Shown here piece after piece: positions 11,478 to 21,000 of a DNA stretch of 64,000 nucleotides. The notes beneath the pieces are model-generated. The model made no database searches. It saw only the letters and a list, made by a program, of their open reading frames with translations, and was not told where the DNA came from. The position numbers were made by a program, and so were the translations under genes. Each line of letters opens with the position of its first letter. Positions within the stretch are counted from its first letter, which is position 1. The stretch lies in NCBI RefSeq assembly GCF_024721175.1, contig NZ_CP099399.1, forward strand, positions 1,860,001 to 1,924,000, in the 5' to 3' direction. The stretch comes from Rhizobium sp. Pop5 (GTDB lineage: Bacteria > Pseudomonadota > Alphaproteobacteria > Rhizobiales > Rhizobiaceae).

Positions 11478-11826
11478 CGCTCACCTGCACGAAATCAAGC
11501 ACGCCGGGCACTGGCGCATTCGGCTTGCGCACCGTGATCTTGGCTCTGCGGACCTGCGGGAACGTCTGGCAGAGGCCCTTGGCGATATCGAGCGCCAAGG
11601 CCTCGATCAGATAGCGCCGCTTGCCCGTGACGATTTCCTCGATCACGGTAAAGGCGATGCCGTAATTGACGGTATCGTTGATCGAATCGCTTTCCAGCGC
11701 CTCGCCCGCGACCACATCGAGTTCGGCATCGACAAAGAAGCGCTGGCCGAGAAATTCCTCCTCGTCATGCACGCCATGGCGCGCGAAGAAGGCGCAGTTT
11801 TGCAGCGTGATCGTGTAGGTGGTCAT
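11461..11826 (-). CDS. folB: Dihydroneopterin aldolase FolB
   Basis: Converts 7,8-dihydroneopterin to 6-hydroxymethyl-7,8-dihydropterin and glycolaldehyde in folate synthesis. The 121 residues match the family: FARHGVHDEEEFLGQRFFVD near the start (short core ARHGVHDEE), VNYGIAF near 55 and YLIEALALDIA near 70, with the catalytic lysine in ITVRKPNAPVPG near 100. The start overlaps the folP stop as ATGA and the end overlaps the folK start, so the three genes form one tightly coupled operon. Confidence 0.95.
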   Translation of the reverse strand: MTTYTITLQNCAFFARHGVHDEEEFLGQRFFVDAELDVVAGEALESDSINDTVNYGIAFTVIEEIVTGKRRYLIEALALDIAKGLCQTFPQVRRAKITVRKPNAPVPGVLDFVQVSVEHFA

Positions 11827-12692
11827 GTCGGCCGCTTCCTCTCGAATTCCTGGCGCGCATTCAGCATAGCATCGGCGATATCAAGCGCATCCCTGTTGAT
11901 TGCGACATTGTGCACGCGGAAAACCGCAGCTCCCTGAAGCCTGAGCAGCGCGCTCGATGCAGCCGTCGCCGCGTCCCGGTCCGGCGCCTCGCGCCCCGTC
12001 ACCGTGCCGAGGAAGCGCTTGCGCGACGTGCCGGCCAGCAGCGGCAGGCCGAAGCGGGAAAGTTCCGAAAACCGCGCCATCAGCTCCAGGTTCTCCTCCG
12101 CCGTCTCCTTGGCGAAGCCGAAGCCCGGATCGAGTACGATGCGGTCGCTGTTGACACCTGAGGCGGCGGCGATTGCAAGCGATTGTCTGAGAAAATGCAC
12201 CTGGTCGGCGATCACATCGGGAAGTTTCGCCCTGTTACGGCCGGTATGCATGATGCAGAGCCCGGCCCCGGTCGCCGCAGCGATATTGGCGATATCGGGC
12301 TCCTTCTGAAGCCCGAACACATCGTTGACGATATGGGCGCCGGCGCTGACCGCAAGCCGCGCGGTCTCTGCGCGATAGGTATCGATGGAGATCAGCGCCT
12401 CGGTGCGCCCACGCAGCGCCTCGATGACGGGCAGCACGCGCGCCTGTTCCTCGGAAGGGCTGACCGATGCAGCGCCCGGCCGGGTCGATTCGCCGCCAAT
12501 GTCGATAATCGCGGCACCCTCGCTCGCCGCCCGCAGCGCATGCTCGACGACCGCATCGACGGTTTCGAAGCGTCCGCCGTCCGAAAAGGAGTCCGGCGTC
12601 ACATTGATGATCGCCATGATCGTCGAACGACGGCCGAGTTCGATCTCACGGCCATGGGCGACGCGCCATAAAATGCCTTCGAGCCCTGTCAC
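11823..12692 (-). CDS. folP: Dihydropteroate synthase FolP
   Basis: Condenses p-aminobenzoate with hydroxymethyldihydropterin pyrophosphate; the target of sulfonamides. Signatures are MAIINVTPDSFSDGG near residue 26, DIGGESTRPGA near 66, NDVFGLQ, and LDPGFGFAK near 180; the C-terminal SRKRFLG is present. GTG 12692 gives the usual rhizobial N-terminus (TGLEGILWRVAHG) with GGGATAA upstream. A longer frame to 12779 exists but adds unrelated residues and overlaps the divergent DUF922 gene. First gene of the folP-folB-folK operon. Confidence 0.94.
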   Translation of the reverse strand: MTGLEGILWRVAHGREIELGRRSTIMAIINVTPDSFSDGGRFETVDAVVEHALRAASEGAAIIDIGGESTRPGAASVSPSEEQARVLPVIEALRGRTEALISIDTYRAETARLAVSAGAHIVNDVFGLQKEPDIANIAAATGAGLCIMHTGRNRAKLPDVIADQVHFLRQSLAIAAASGVNSDRIVLDPGFGFAKETAEENLELMARFSELSRFGLPLLAGTSRKRFLGTVTGREAPDRDAATAASSALLRLQGAAVFRVHNVAINRDALDIADAMLNARQEFERKRPT

Positions 12693-12793
12693 CAGACTTA
12701 TCCCATTGATGACGAAAAAACCGTCATCCGATATTGCGCTTGCGGTGGCTATGCCCCAAGCTCCCGTCGATTTCAACACGGGTTGCGTTCAGA

Positions 12794-13420
12794 ATGCCAC
12801 TTGCAGTGCGTAATATGGTCCTTCCCATGGTCTTTTCCATTGGTCTTTCCGTCTGCGGCCCGGCCGCGGCCGAAGTGATCGCATCGAAAAGCTATTCCTA
12901 TTTCGACATTCGCGGCAACACCGCGGATGAGCTGGACCGCGAACTCAGCCGGCGTGGTCCGACCTCCAGCGGCTCCTCGGCCCGCCATCCCGGCGCGACC
13001 AAGATCCGCTTCGGCGGCGAAGCCACCTATATCCAGGATGCCGGGCGCTGCCGCGTCGGCAACGTCAAGGTTACCGTCCACACTCAGATCATCCTGCCGC
13101 GCTGGAGCAGCCGCAAGGGCGCGAGCAAGGAGCTGTCGTTGATCTGGGATGCACTGTCGAGCGATATCAAGCGCCATGAGGAGCACCATGCCGAGATCGC
13201 CCGCAATCAGGCCCGTGCCATGGAGCGCGCCATCCGCGCCCTGCCGCCGCAGCGCAGCTGTGAAGCGATGCAGGAGCTCGTTTCCAACGAATCAGCTCGC
13301 GGTATAGACGAGCACGACCAGTTGCAGGCGCAGTTCGACCGGGTCGAGGCCGTCAATTTTCAGAGGCGTATGCTGAGGTTGCTGAAAAATCGAATCAACG
13401 GTCGGACCGGCGCAAAGTAA
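12794..13420 (+). CDS. DUF922 family secreted Zn-dependent protease-like protein
   Basis: Product of about 208 residues with an N-terminal signal peptide (VLPMVFSIGLSVCGPAAA, cleavage after AAA). The mature region starts EVIASKSYSYFDIRG, typical of DUF922, and contains HEEHH in the context IKRHEEHHAEIARNQA, which is a zincin HExxH motif. Two cysteines may form a disulfide. Predicted periplasmic metalloprotease; substrate unknown. ATG 12794 and ATG 12815 are both possible, since neither has a strong ribosome binding site. Confidence 0.78.
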   Translation: MPLAVRNMVLPMVFSIGLSVCGPAAAEVIASKSYSYFDIRGNTADELDRELSRRGPTSSGSSARHPGATKIRFGGEATYIQDAGRCRVGNVKVTVHTQIILPRWSSRKGASKELSLIWDALSSDIKRHEEHHAEIARNQARAMERAIRALPPQRSCEAMQELVSNESARGIDEHDQLQAQFDRVEAVNFQRRMLRLLKNRINGRTGAK

Positions 13421-13547
13421 GGCTTTTTCAAGCGGACTGCGAGCAGAGAAGCTTAGCTGCACAATGAAACCTGTGCGAAACTTGTGTGCTCCCCAGCGAA
13501 TTAATGGTCATTTTTCATTCTGGCAGACTCAACCGGAACGCGTTAAT

Positions 13548-13649
13548 ATGAACACATTCGAAAGTTCAGGTACGGCATCTGCACTTTCATCGCTGGGTTC
13601 TCCTGGCGCGTTCCGAAGCCGCGGATGTTCCTCCCTCATCCGTTGGTAA
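13548..13649 (+). other. Possible small ORF or sRNA before a strong terminator
   Basis: In the 323-base gap before the ferredoxin gene lies a 33-codon ORF that is unusually Ser-rich (nine serines). It ends 12 bases before a strong terminator, and CGGAA lies ten bases before the ATG. It could be a small protein, part of a small RNA, or the 3' UTR of the DUF922 transcript. The anti-Shine-Dalgarno-like CCTCCCT just upstream of the terminator resembles the seed of several alphaproteobacterial sRNAs. No family is recognised. Confidence 0.3.
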
Positions 13650-13660
13650 TGCGCCCGCCT

Positions 13661-13695
13661 CGCCTCGCTCGCACCAGCGCGCGAGGCGTCTTTTT
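13661..13695 (+). terminator. Strong Rho-independent terminator
   Basis: CGCCTCGC (13661) pairs with GCGAGGCG (13681-13688), followed by TCTTTTTT. The nearest upstream annotated gene ends 240 bases earlier, suggesting a separate short transcript or a long 3' UTR. Confidence 0.75.
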
Positions 13696-13743
13696 TGTGC
13701 CATTGGGGTTTTGGTCGGCGATCGCCGTCGAGCGCGGCGCGCG

Positions 13744-14064
13744 TCAGGCCTGTCGTTCAGGCACGTGCACCACGAGCCCGTCATAAACGGCCTTCATGCG
13801 GATCTGGCAGGATAGCCGCGAGGTCGGGCGCACGTCGAACGCGAAGTCGAGCATGTCCTCTTCCATCGCTTCCGGCTGGCCGACCTTCTCCGTCCATTCC
13901 TCGTCGACATAGACGTGACAGGTCGCGCAGGCGCAGGCGCCGCCGCATTCGGCTTCGATGCCGGGCACCGAATTGCGCACGGCGTTTTCCATCACGGTGG
14001 AGCCTTGGTCGACGTCGAGGTCGAAGCGCGTGCCGTCGAAGGCGACGATGGTAAGTTTGGGCAT
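13744..14064 (-). CDS. Adrenodoxin-type [2Fe-2S] ferredoxin
   Basis: Small electron carrier of 106 residues. The cluster-binding cysteines are in [15 protein letters not shown] (C-x5-C-x2-C) and LSCQIRM, the adrenodoxin/vertebrate-type arrangement, with a conserved acidic helix ([11 protein letters not shown]). It probably accepts electrons from a ferredoxin-NADP reductase for P450, isoprenoid or Fe-S biogenesis reactions; the partner is not in the window. ATG 14064 ([11 protein letters not shown]) is preferred over the frame start at 14085. Confidence 0.9.
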   Translation of the reverse strand: MPKLTIVAFDGTRFDLDVDQGSTVMENAVRNSVPGIEAECGGACACATCHVYVDEEWTEKVGQPEAMEEDMLDFAFDVRPTSRLSCQIRMKAVYDGLVVHVPERQA

Positions 14065-14202
14065 CAGGATTATTCCGGTCTTCAAGTGGGTCGGCGGATT
14101 TTCTTCCGATAATTCGACGCGTCAGTCAACATCGGGAAATCGGTCATAGCCTCGCAGATCGGGCCTTTGCCCGCCGTCTTCAAAGCGTCATATCGAACGT
14201 CG

Positions 14203-14237
14203 CAAAAAGACCCGTGGTTTCGCAATGAAACAACGGG
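14203..14237 (-). terminator. Rho-independent terminator of the Hpt gene
   Basis: On the minus strand CCCGTTGTTTC pairs with GAAACCACGGG (10 of 11 bases, loop ATTGC), followed by TCTTTTT. It lies about 27 bases after the stop of the Hpt gene. Confidence 0.8.
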
Positions 14238-14264
14238 CCTCGTGAAACGGTACATGGAAGCAGC

Positions 14265-14636
14265 TCAGCCGCGGCAGAGCTTCAGGATGAAATTCTCGGC
14301 GTCGATGACGGCGGCGCCAAGCGCTGCCATCGTGCCGGCATCGGTGCCGTTCTCCTCGATGGCTTCCGCCGTCTCCGACACGCGGAACGCGCCAACTGAG
14401 CTTGCGGCCCCCTTCAGCCGATGTGCGGCCGCGCCGGCGCGGCTGGTTTCTCCGCTGGCAATGTCCTGAAGGCATGCGCGCGCCTGGCGCGCAAACATCT
14501 GAAGGACTTCGATTTCCAAAGTCTTGTCGCCCATCGTCTGTTTTGCGAGATGGACCAGATCGATCGGCCGGGCCTTGGAGGGACAGGGTCCCTTTCCATT
14601 GTCCGGCGCCTCGAATACGATACTCAATGCTGCCAT
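14265..14636 (-). CDS. Stand-alone Hpt-domain phosphotransfer protein
   Basis: Cytosolic four-helix histidine phosphotransfer protein of 123 residues. The phospho-histidine motif is AHRLKGAASSVGAFRV near residue 77. A helical region VLQMFARQARACLQDI precedes it. GGAG sits eight bases before ATG 14636; ATG 14657 is weaker. It probably carries phosphate between a hybrid kinase receiver and a response regulator. CckA, elsewhere in the window, uses ChpT, a different fold, so no partner is assigned. It is divergent from gpr, across a CtrA-type site. Confidence 0.82.
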   Translation of the reverse strand: MAALSIVFEAPDNGKGPCPSKARPIDLVHLAKQTMGDKTLEIEVLQMFARQARACLQDIASGETSRAGAAAHRLKGAASSVGAFRVSETAEAIEENGTDAGTMAALGAAVIDAENFILKLCRG

Positions 14637-14805
14637 GTCCCAATCTCCGTCGCTCATCACCCGCACTTGCAACAGTTCTGCGACGACAGGGTGGCCATCC
14701 CGTTAAATTCCGGCACACCGCGGGCGGAAATCTCACTATATGGTTAATATCGGTTAAACATCCCTAAATTATTGGTTTTTAAGCACCTCCCTGGATTCAA
14801 AGATG

Positions 14806-14821
14806 TTAACAACAGGTTAAC
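14806..14821. promoter_or_regulatory. Perfect CtrA-type box TTAA-N7-TTAAC
   Basis: TTAACAACAGGTTAAC matches the full CtrA consensus exactly and is nearly palindromic. It lies in the 458-base divergent region between hpt and gpr, 274 bases before the gpr ATG and 170 bases before the hpt ATG. The rest of this region is AT-rich with no other gene. A second pair of TTAA half-sites at 14744-14757 has six-base spacing and is not counted. Confidence 0.55.
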
Positions 14822-15094
14822 GCGCGATGAATCTCAAGCCTTCATTAATTGTGCGAAGAGCCCAGATGTGTCACTACGATACTGGTGGGGCGGGTTTATG
14901 GTACGCGCCTTTGCCGAGCGAGTGGATAATGGTAGTGTTTTGATACCTTCCGTTTGAAAAAGCGGCTATCTACTCTGAAATGACATGCTTATCCGTCCTC
15001 GTTGGGATGGAGGGCTGGAACGGCAAAGTTGTTCCCGGGTGAGGCGGAAGTCCGGGATGCGTCGCCGACTGGCTGACAGTAACGAGGCATACGA

Positions 15095-18000
15095 ATGGCG
15101 AACAACAAATATAATGAGTCAATCGAGGACAAAGCGTTCAAGGCATTGGACGAAGCGCTCCAGATCGACTTCGGCAAGGAAACCGTGCCGTCTCGCCGCG
15201 GCAGCGCGCCTGAGGCCCCGGAGGCTAATGTGTCTGACCCATCGAATGCGCGTAACCAGCAGGCCCAGGAAGAAGCGCAGCGCCGCAACCGCCGCAGCGC
15301 CACGGGCGAGCAAGCCTCCAGAGCTCCGGCCTTCGCACCGGCCAACGATGCCAGCCGCAATACACCAGCTTCGATCCTGAAATCCTTCGACGGCGCCTCC
15401 AGCCGCTCGGCGGTGCGCACCGCCACCCTGTTCTCCGTACTTTGGGTCATGGCCGGCCTCGGCCTGATGTCGCTGCTTTATTCGCCGCATATCTGGCAGA
15501 TCCGTTCGGTCGCAGATCTCGTCGCCCTGCCCGGCGTCATCGCCGGCCTCGTCGGCATCATCATTCCCGTGATGATGTTCTACGCCTTCGCCATCATGAT
15601 CTCTCGCGCCCAGGATATGCGCAACGCCGCCCGCTCCATGGCGGAGGTGGCACTGCGCCTTGCCGAGCCTGAGACCATCGCCTCCGAGCGCATCATGACC
15701 GTCGGCCAGGCCGTGCGCCGCGAAGTTTCGGCCATGAACGAAGGCATCGAGCGCACCATCGCGCGCGCCTCCGAGCTGGAAACGCTCGTCCATTCCGAGG
15801 TCAACGCGCTCGAACGCTCCTATGCCGATAACGAGCTGCGCGTGCGCGGCCTCGTCCACGAACTCGGCTCCGAGCGCGAAGCGATCGTCAACCATGCCGA
15901 CCGCATCCGCACCTCGATCGGCAGTGTCCACGATCAGTTGAAGGAAGAGCTGTCGCTCGCGACCGAAGAAATCGCGGTGCGGCTCGCCACGTCAGGCGAA
16001 GCCTTTGCCTCGCTCATCGATACGCGCGCAGCGACGATCCTGGAAAAGTCCGACAACGCCCTGCAGTCAATGGGCAGCCTGCTCGCCGCCAAGACCGACA
16101 GCCTGCTCCAGACGCTGAACGCATCCGGCTTTGCGCTTGCCACCGAATTTGACAACCGCCTCGAAGCGCTCTCGGTCAATCTCAACGAACATGGCGAAAG
16201 GCTGCTCAGCCAGTTCGAGACACGCGCCTCGACGATGGACAGCAGCACCGAAAAGCTGAATGCGGCGCTGAACGAGCGCACGCACCAGCTCAACGAGATC
16301 CTGATCTCCCGCACCCGCGAGATAAACGAGAGCCTGACATCTGGCGAACGCACCATCGGCGGCACTCTCGACGACGTGCTGTCGAAGCTCAACAGCGCGC
16401 TTGACGAAAAGGGCGCAAGCTTCCGCCAGAGCTTGCAGTCTACCGCCGACGACGCCGTCATGGATCTCGACGTGCGTTCCGGCTTCTTCGAAGAGCGGCT
16501 GCAGACGACAGTCGCACAGCTGTCTACCGCCTTCGACGAACGCGTCGCCGAATTCACCAGCGCCTTCGACAAGCGCACCGGCTCGCTCGACACCAAGCTG
16601 ATGGAAAGCCTGGCACGCATCAACGAAACGCTGACTGGCGGCTCGGATTCGATCGACGGCATCCTGAGCTCCGGCATCGACCGTCTCGGCTCGTCGATGA
16701 CCGATCATTCGCTGACGCTTGCGACCGCGCTTGCCACCAGCCATGAAGTGCTGGAAAGCACGCTCGGCGCCCGGGCGGAAGAAATCACCACCGCCCTCAC
16801 CAGCCGCACCGGCGAACTGACCACGGCGCTGGAAAACGCCACCTCGGATATCGCGCAGGCGCTTACGGCGGGCAGCTCCGAGCTGCAGAGCAATCTTCAG
16901 GCCCGCTCGGCCGAATTCCGCGATACGCTGCGCACCACCACGACCGATCTGACGAGCGCCGTTGCCGCCGGCACCGAACAGGTAACGTCTGCATTCGGCG
17001 GCCGCGCCGAGGAGTTGAGCAGCGTCCTTGCGGCACGCGCAGCCGAAATTACCGAGGCGGTCAGCACGGCGCACAGCCGCATCGACAGCGTAATGGCAGA
17101 GCGCGGCGGCGCGCTCGTCGATGCGCTGACCACCCATCACGGCCGCTTCGAAGAAGCGCTGACGACCCGCTCCGACGCCATCATCAACGCCGTGTCCGGC
17201 ACCCATGACCGCCTTGCCGAAACGCTTGATGAAAAGGCGATGGCGCTTGCCATTTCGCTCAACGAGAGCCAGGCCCGCATCGAGGATACGCTGCAATCCC
17301 GCTCCGAGGCGCTGCTCAGCGCCGTCTCCGGCACGCATGACCGTCTCTCCGAGACGCTGGACGAGAAGGCGATGGCGCTCGCCATCTCCTTGAATGAAAA
17401 TCAGAGCCGTATCGAGGATACGCTCGAGACCCGCTCCGCGGCCTTCCTCAACGCCGTCTCCGGCACCCACGACCGCCTGTCGGAAACGCTCGACAGCAAG
17501 GCATCTGCCCTCACGACGTCGCTCGACGAACGCCATGCGCGTATCGAAGATGCGCTCGGAACCCGCGCCGAAGCGCTGCTGAACACCATTTCCGGCACAC
17601 GCGACCGCCTTGCCGAAACGCTCGACGAGAAAGCAATGGCCCTCGCCATTTCCCTGAGCGAGAGCCAGGCACGTATCGAGGATACGCTGGAAACCCGTTC
17701 GTCTGCTCTGCTGAACGCTGTCTCCGGCACGCATGAGCGCCTGTCCGAGACGCTGGATGAGAAGGCGATGGCGCTTGCTATCTCGCTCAATGAGAGCCAG
17801 TCGCGCATCGAAGATACGCTCGAATCCGGCTCCGAATCCTTCCTCAAGGCCGTCTCCGGCACGCATGACCGTCTCGCGGAAACTCTGGACACGAAGGCAT
17901 CGGAGATCGCCGCCTCACTGAACGAGGGCCACAGCCGCCTGCAGGACACGCTGGAGACCCGTTCGGAGTCCTTCCTCAACGCGGTCTCGGCCACTCACGA

Positions 18001-21000
18001 CCGCCTGTCCGAAACGCTCGACGATCGCGCGATGGCGCTTGCCATTTCGCTGAACGAAAGCCAGAGCCGTCTCGAGGAGACGCTGACGACAGGCGCCGAT
18101 GCGATCACCAATGCCGTCTCCGGCACGCATGAACGCCTGAACGGCGTGCTCGACCAGAAGGCCAATGCGCTTGCCGCTTCGCTGAACGAAGGTCAGGCCC
18201 GCCTCGAGGAATCGCTGGGGCACCGCACCGCCGCGATCGTCAGCACCGTTGCCGCAAGCCACGACCGCCTCACCGATGCGCTCGACGAAAAGACCATGGC
18301 GCTCGCCATTTCGCTCGACGACAACCAGAGCCGCTTCGACAGCGCTCTGGAAGCCCGCAGCAATTCCATGATGGAAGCCGTCGCCAACGCTGAGACACGC
18401 GTCGCCGGCGCCTTCGCCGACAAGACCGACGCGATCCGCAACGCCTATACCGACAACCAGCAGCGGCTGGAAAACGCACTCTCCGAGCATAGCGCGTCTC
18501 TCGCCGGTGCACTCGACGCCGGCAGCGCACGTTTCGAGGATATCATCGGCGGCCTGACCGGCCGCATCGAAGGCCGCCTGACCGATGCCCACGCGCGTCT
18601 CGGAGGCCTTGCCGACGAGGCCGCGGCACGCATCGAGGGTGGGCTTGCCTCCGCCCATGAACGCATCCGCACGACGCTCGACGAGCGCACCAACGCTATC
18701 GACCTGACGCTCAACCAGGCCCATGCGCTGATCAGCGATACGCTCTCCGAGCAGGCGACCAGCATCGGCACATCGGTAGCGACCAGCGTCAGCATGCTCG
18801 AGATGTCGCTTGAGGAACGCGAGGCTGCGATCCGCCAGGCCATCGATGCCAGCGCGCAAACGTTGGAAGACCGCATGCATGCGGGCGCCGGCCAGATCGC
18901 CGGCCGCTTCCAGGAGGCGGCAAACGCGATCTCGGCTTCCACCCAGAGCTTCTCCGCTCATCTCGACCAATCGGTTGAAAGCCTGACCGGCCGTTTCGAA
19001 GAAACTGGATCGCGGGTGGAATCCGGCCTCGCGGCGATCGAGAACCGCATCCGTGACGGCGTCGGCGGCGTTGCCGAAAAGGTCGAAGCGGCAAGCGGTC
19101 AGCTCTCCGGCGTGCTTTCCGACGGCATCTCCCGTCTCGGCGCGCTGAGCGACGACGCCAGTCGGCGCCTGTCGGCCACGCTCGAAGGCAGTGCCGCGAC
19201 CCTCACCCAGGCGATCGACAGCCGTACCGCAAATCTGGCCGAAACGCTGGACAGCCGCACCACGAACCTGACGGGCGCCATAGAAGGCCGCACGGCAAAC
19301 CTCGGCGAAACCCTCGACCGCGGCAATGCACGCATCGAAGAACGCCTCTCCACCATGGATCGCGCCTTGACCGTCGGTCTCGATGCGGTCAATCGCACCA
19401 TCGAAGGCAAGGCCGCCGGTCTCGCCTCGACGCTGCGCAGCGCCGTTGCCGAAGCGGCCCAGGGAATGGAAGGCGAAGCGACGAGGACCACCGAACTGCT
19501 CGGCAAGACCGGCCAGCAATTCGCCGAGGACCTGAACGCCAAGAGCGACGAATTCACCCGCACCATGGATGAGCGCTCCTCGCAGATCGTCACCCGGGTT
19601 GCGGAAGCCCAGAACAGGCTGGCAAGCCAGGCCGCTGCCGTCGCGCAGACCTTCTCGGAAGCCGGCAACGCCATCGTTAACAAGGTCGCCGAGGCCGAAA
19701 CCATCGTCGGCACCCAGGTCAATGCCATCTCCAAGGCGCTGTCGGATGCCGGCCAGTCGCTGGAAGCCCGCGGCAATGCCATCCGCACGACGCTCTCGGG
19801 CGCCGGCAGCGAAATTTCCGCCACCATGGCCGATGTCGACAGGGCGCTCGAAGCCCGCAGCAACGCCATCCGCGCCAATCTCGAAGAGCGTGCCCGCGAG
19901 ATCGATACGACCTTCTCCGACATCGACCGGGCGCTTGAAGCGCGCGGCAATTCGATCCGCTCGACGCTTGAGGAGCGCACCCGCGACCTCAACTCGATGC
20001 TATCAGGCCGCTCGGTCGAACTGACGCGCATCCTCGACGAGACCGCCCGCCCGCTCATCGACCGCTACACAGATGCCGGCGAGCAGGCCGCCGCCCGCAT
20101 CACAGCGGCCGCTAACCTCAGTGCAGATCGTTTGCGTGCTGAAAACGAAGCACTCGCCAGCGCCGTTGCCGCCCGTACCGAAAATGTCGCCAATGCCGTC
20201 AGCGCCATCGAAAACAGCCTGGTCGCCAACGTCAACGGCCTGGTCGAGCGCATGTCGGAAAGCAGTGCGGCGATGGCGATGATGATGAACCGCGCCGCCG
20301 AGCAGCTGACAAGCGTCGACGGCCGTCTCGGCGAGACCACCACGCGCTTTGCCGACTCCGCCACCAAGGCCGCCGAAATGGTCTCGGCCTCAACAAGGCT
20401 TCTCGAAGGCAAGGTCGATCGCCTTTCCGACATTTCCGGCCAGACGCTGTCCCAGGTCGGCGGTATCATCGGCCGCTTCGACGAGCACTCCAAGGTCCTG
20501 ACCCAGGCCTCGCAGCTGCTCGGAGCCGCCCAGTCCAATCTCGCCTCGACGCTCGAAGAGCGCGAGAGCGCGCTGCAGACCCTTTCGGTCGGCCTCGTCC
20601 AGCGCTCTGCCGAGATCGAAAGGACCATGCAGGGCCTCGGCGCCATGATCGAGACCGTGTTCGAGCGGGCAGAGCAACGCTCCAACCAGGTCACCGGCAA
20701 TCTGCGCCAGGGCGTGCAATCCTCCTTCGCCGATATCGGCCGCATTCTCACCGAAACCGAGAAGCGTGCACAGGAAGCGGCAGAGACGATGCGCGAGGCG
20801 ATCACCCGCGCCGGCGACGAGGCCAATACGACGATCGACGGCACCTTCGCCAATGTCGAACGCCGTTCCGGCGATCTTTCCAATCGCATTCGCGGCGGTC
20901 TTACCGCCTCGCTGTCGGAAGTCGAGCGCATGCTCGGCGAAGCCGGCCGCGCCTCAGACGGCGCCGCCCAGAACATGCGGGAAGCGCTGCGCGAAGCGAT

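Noticed and set aside
14744..14757. Second CtrA-like site TTAA-N6-TTAA
   Set aside because: Spacing is six, not seven, bases.
16067..17866. 599-codon antisense frame opposite gpr
   Set aside because: It is a by-product of the repetitive, stop-poor GPR codon pattern; its amino acids mirror the 44-residue repeat and it has no start context.
17189..18376. CRISPR-like regular spacing
   Set aside because: Units are adjacent coding repeats of 132 bp with no unique spacers; they encode helical repeats.
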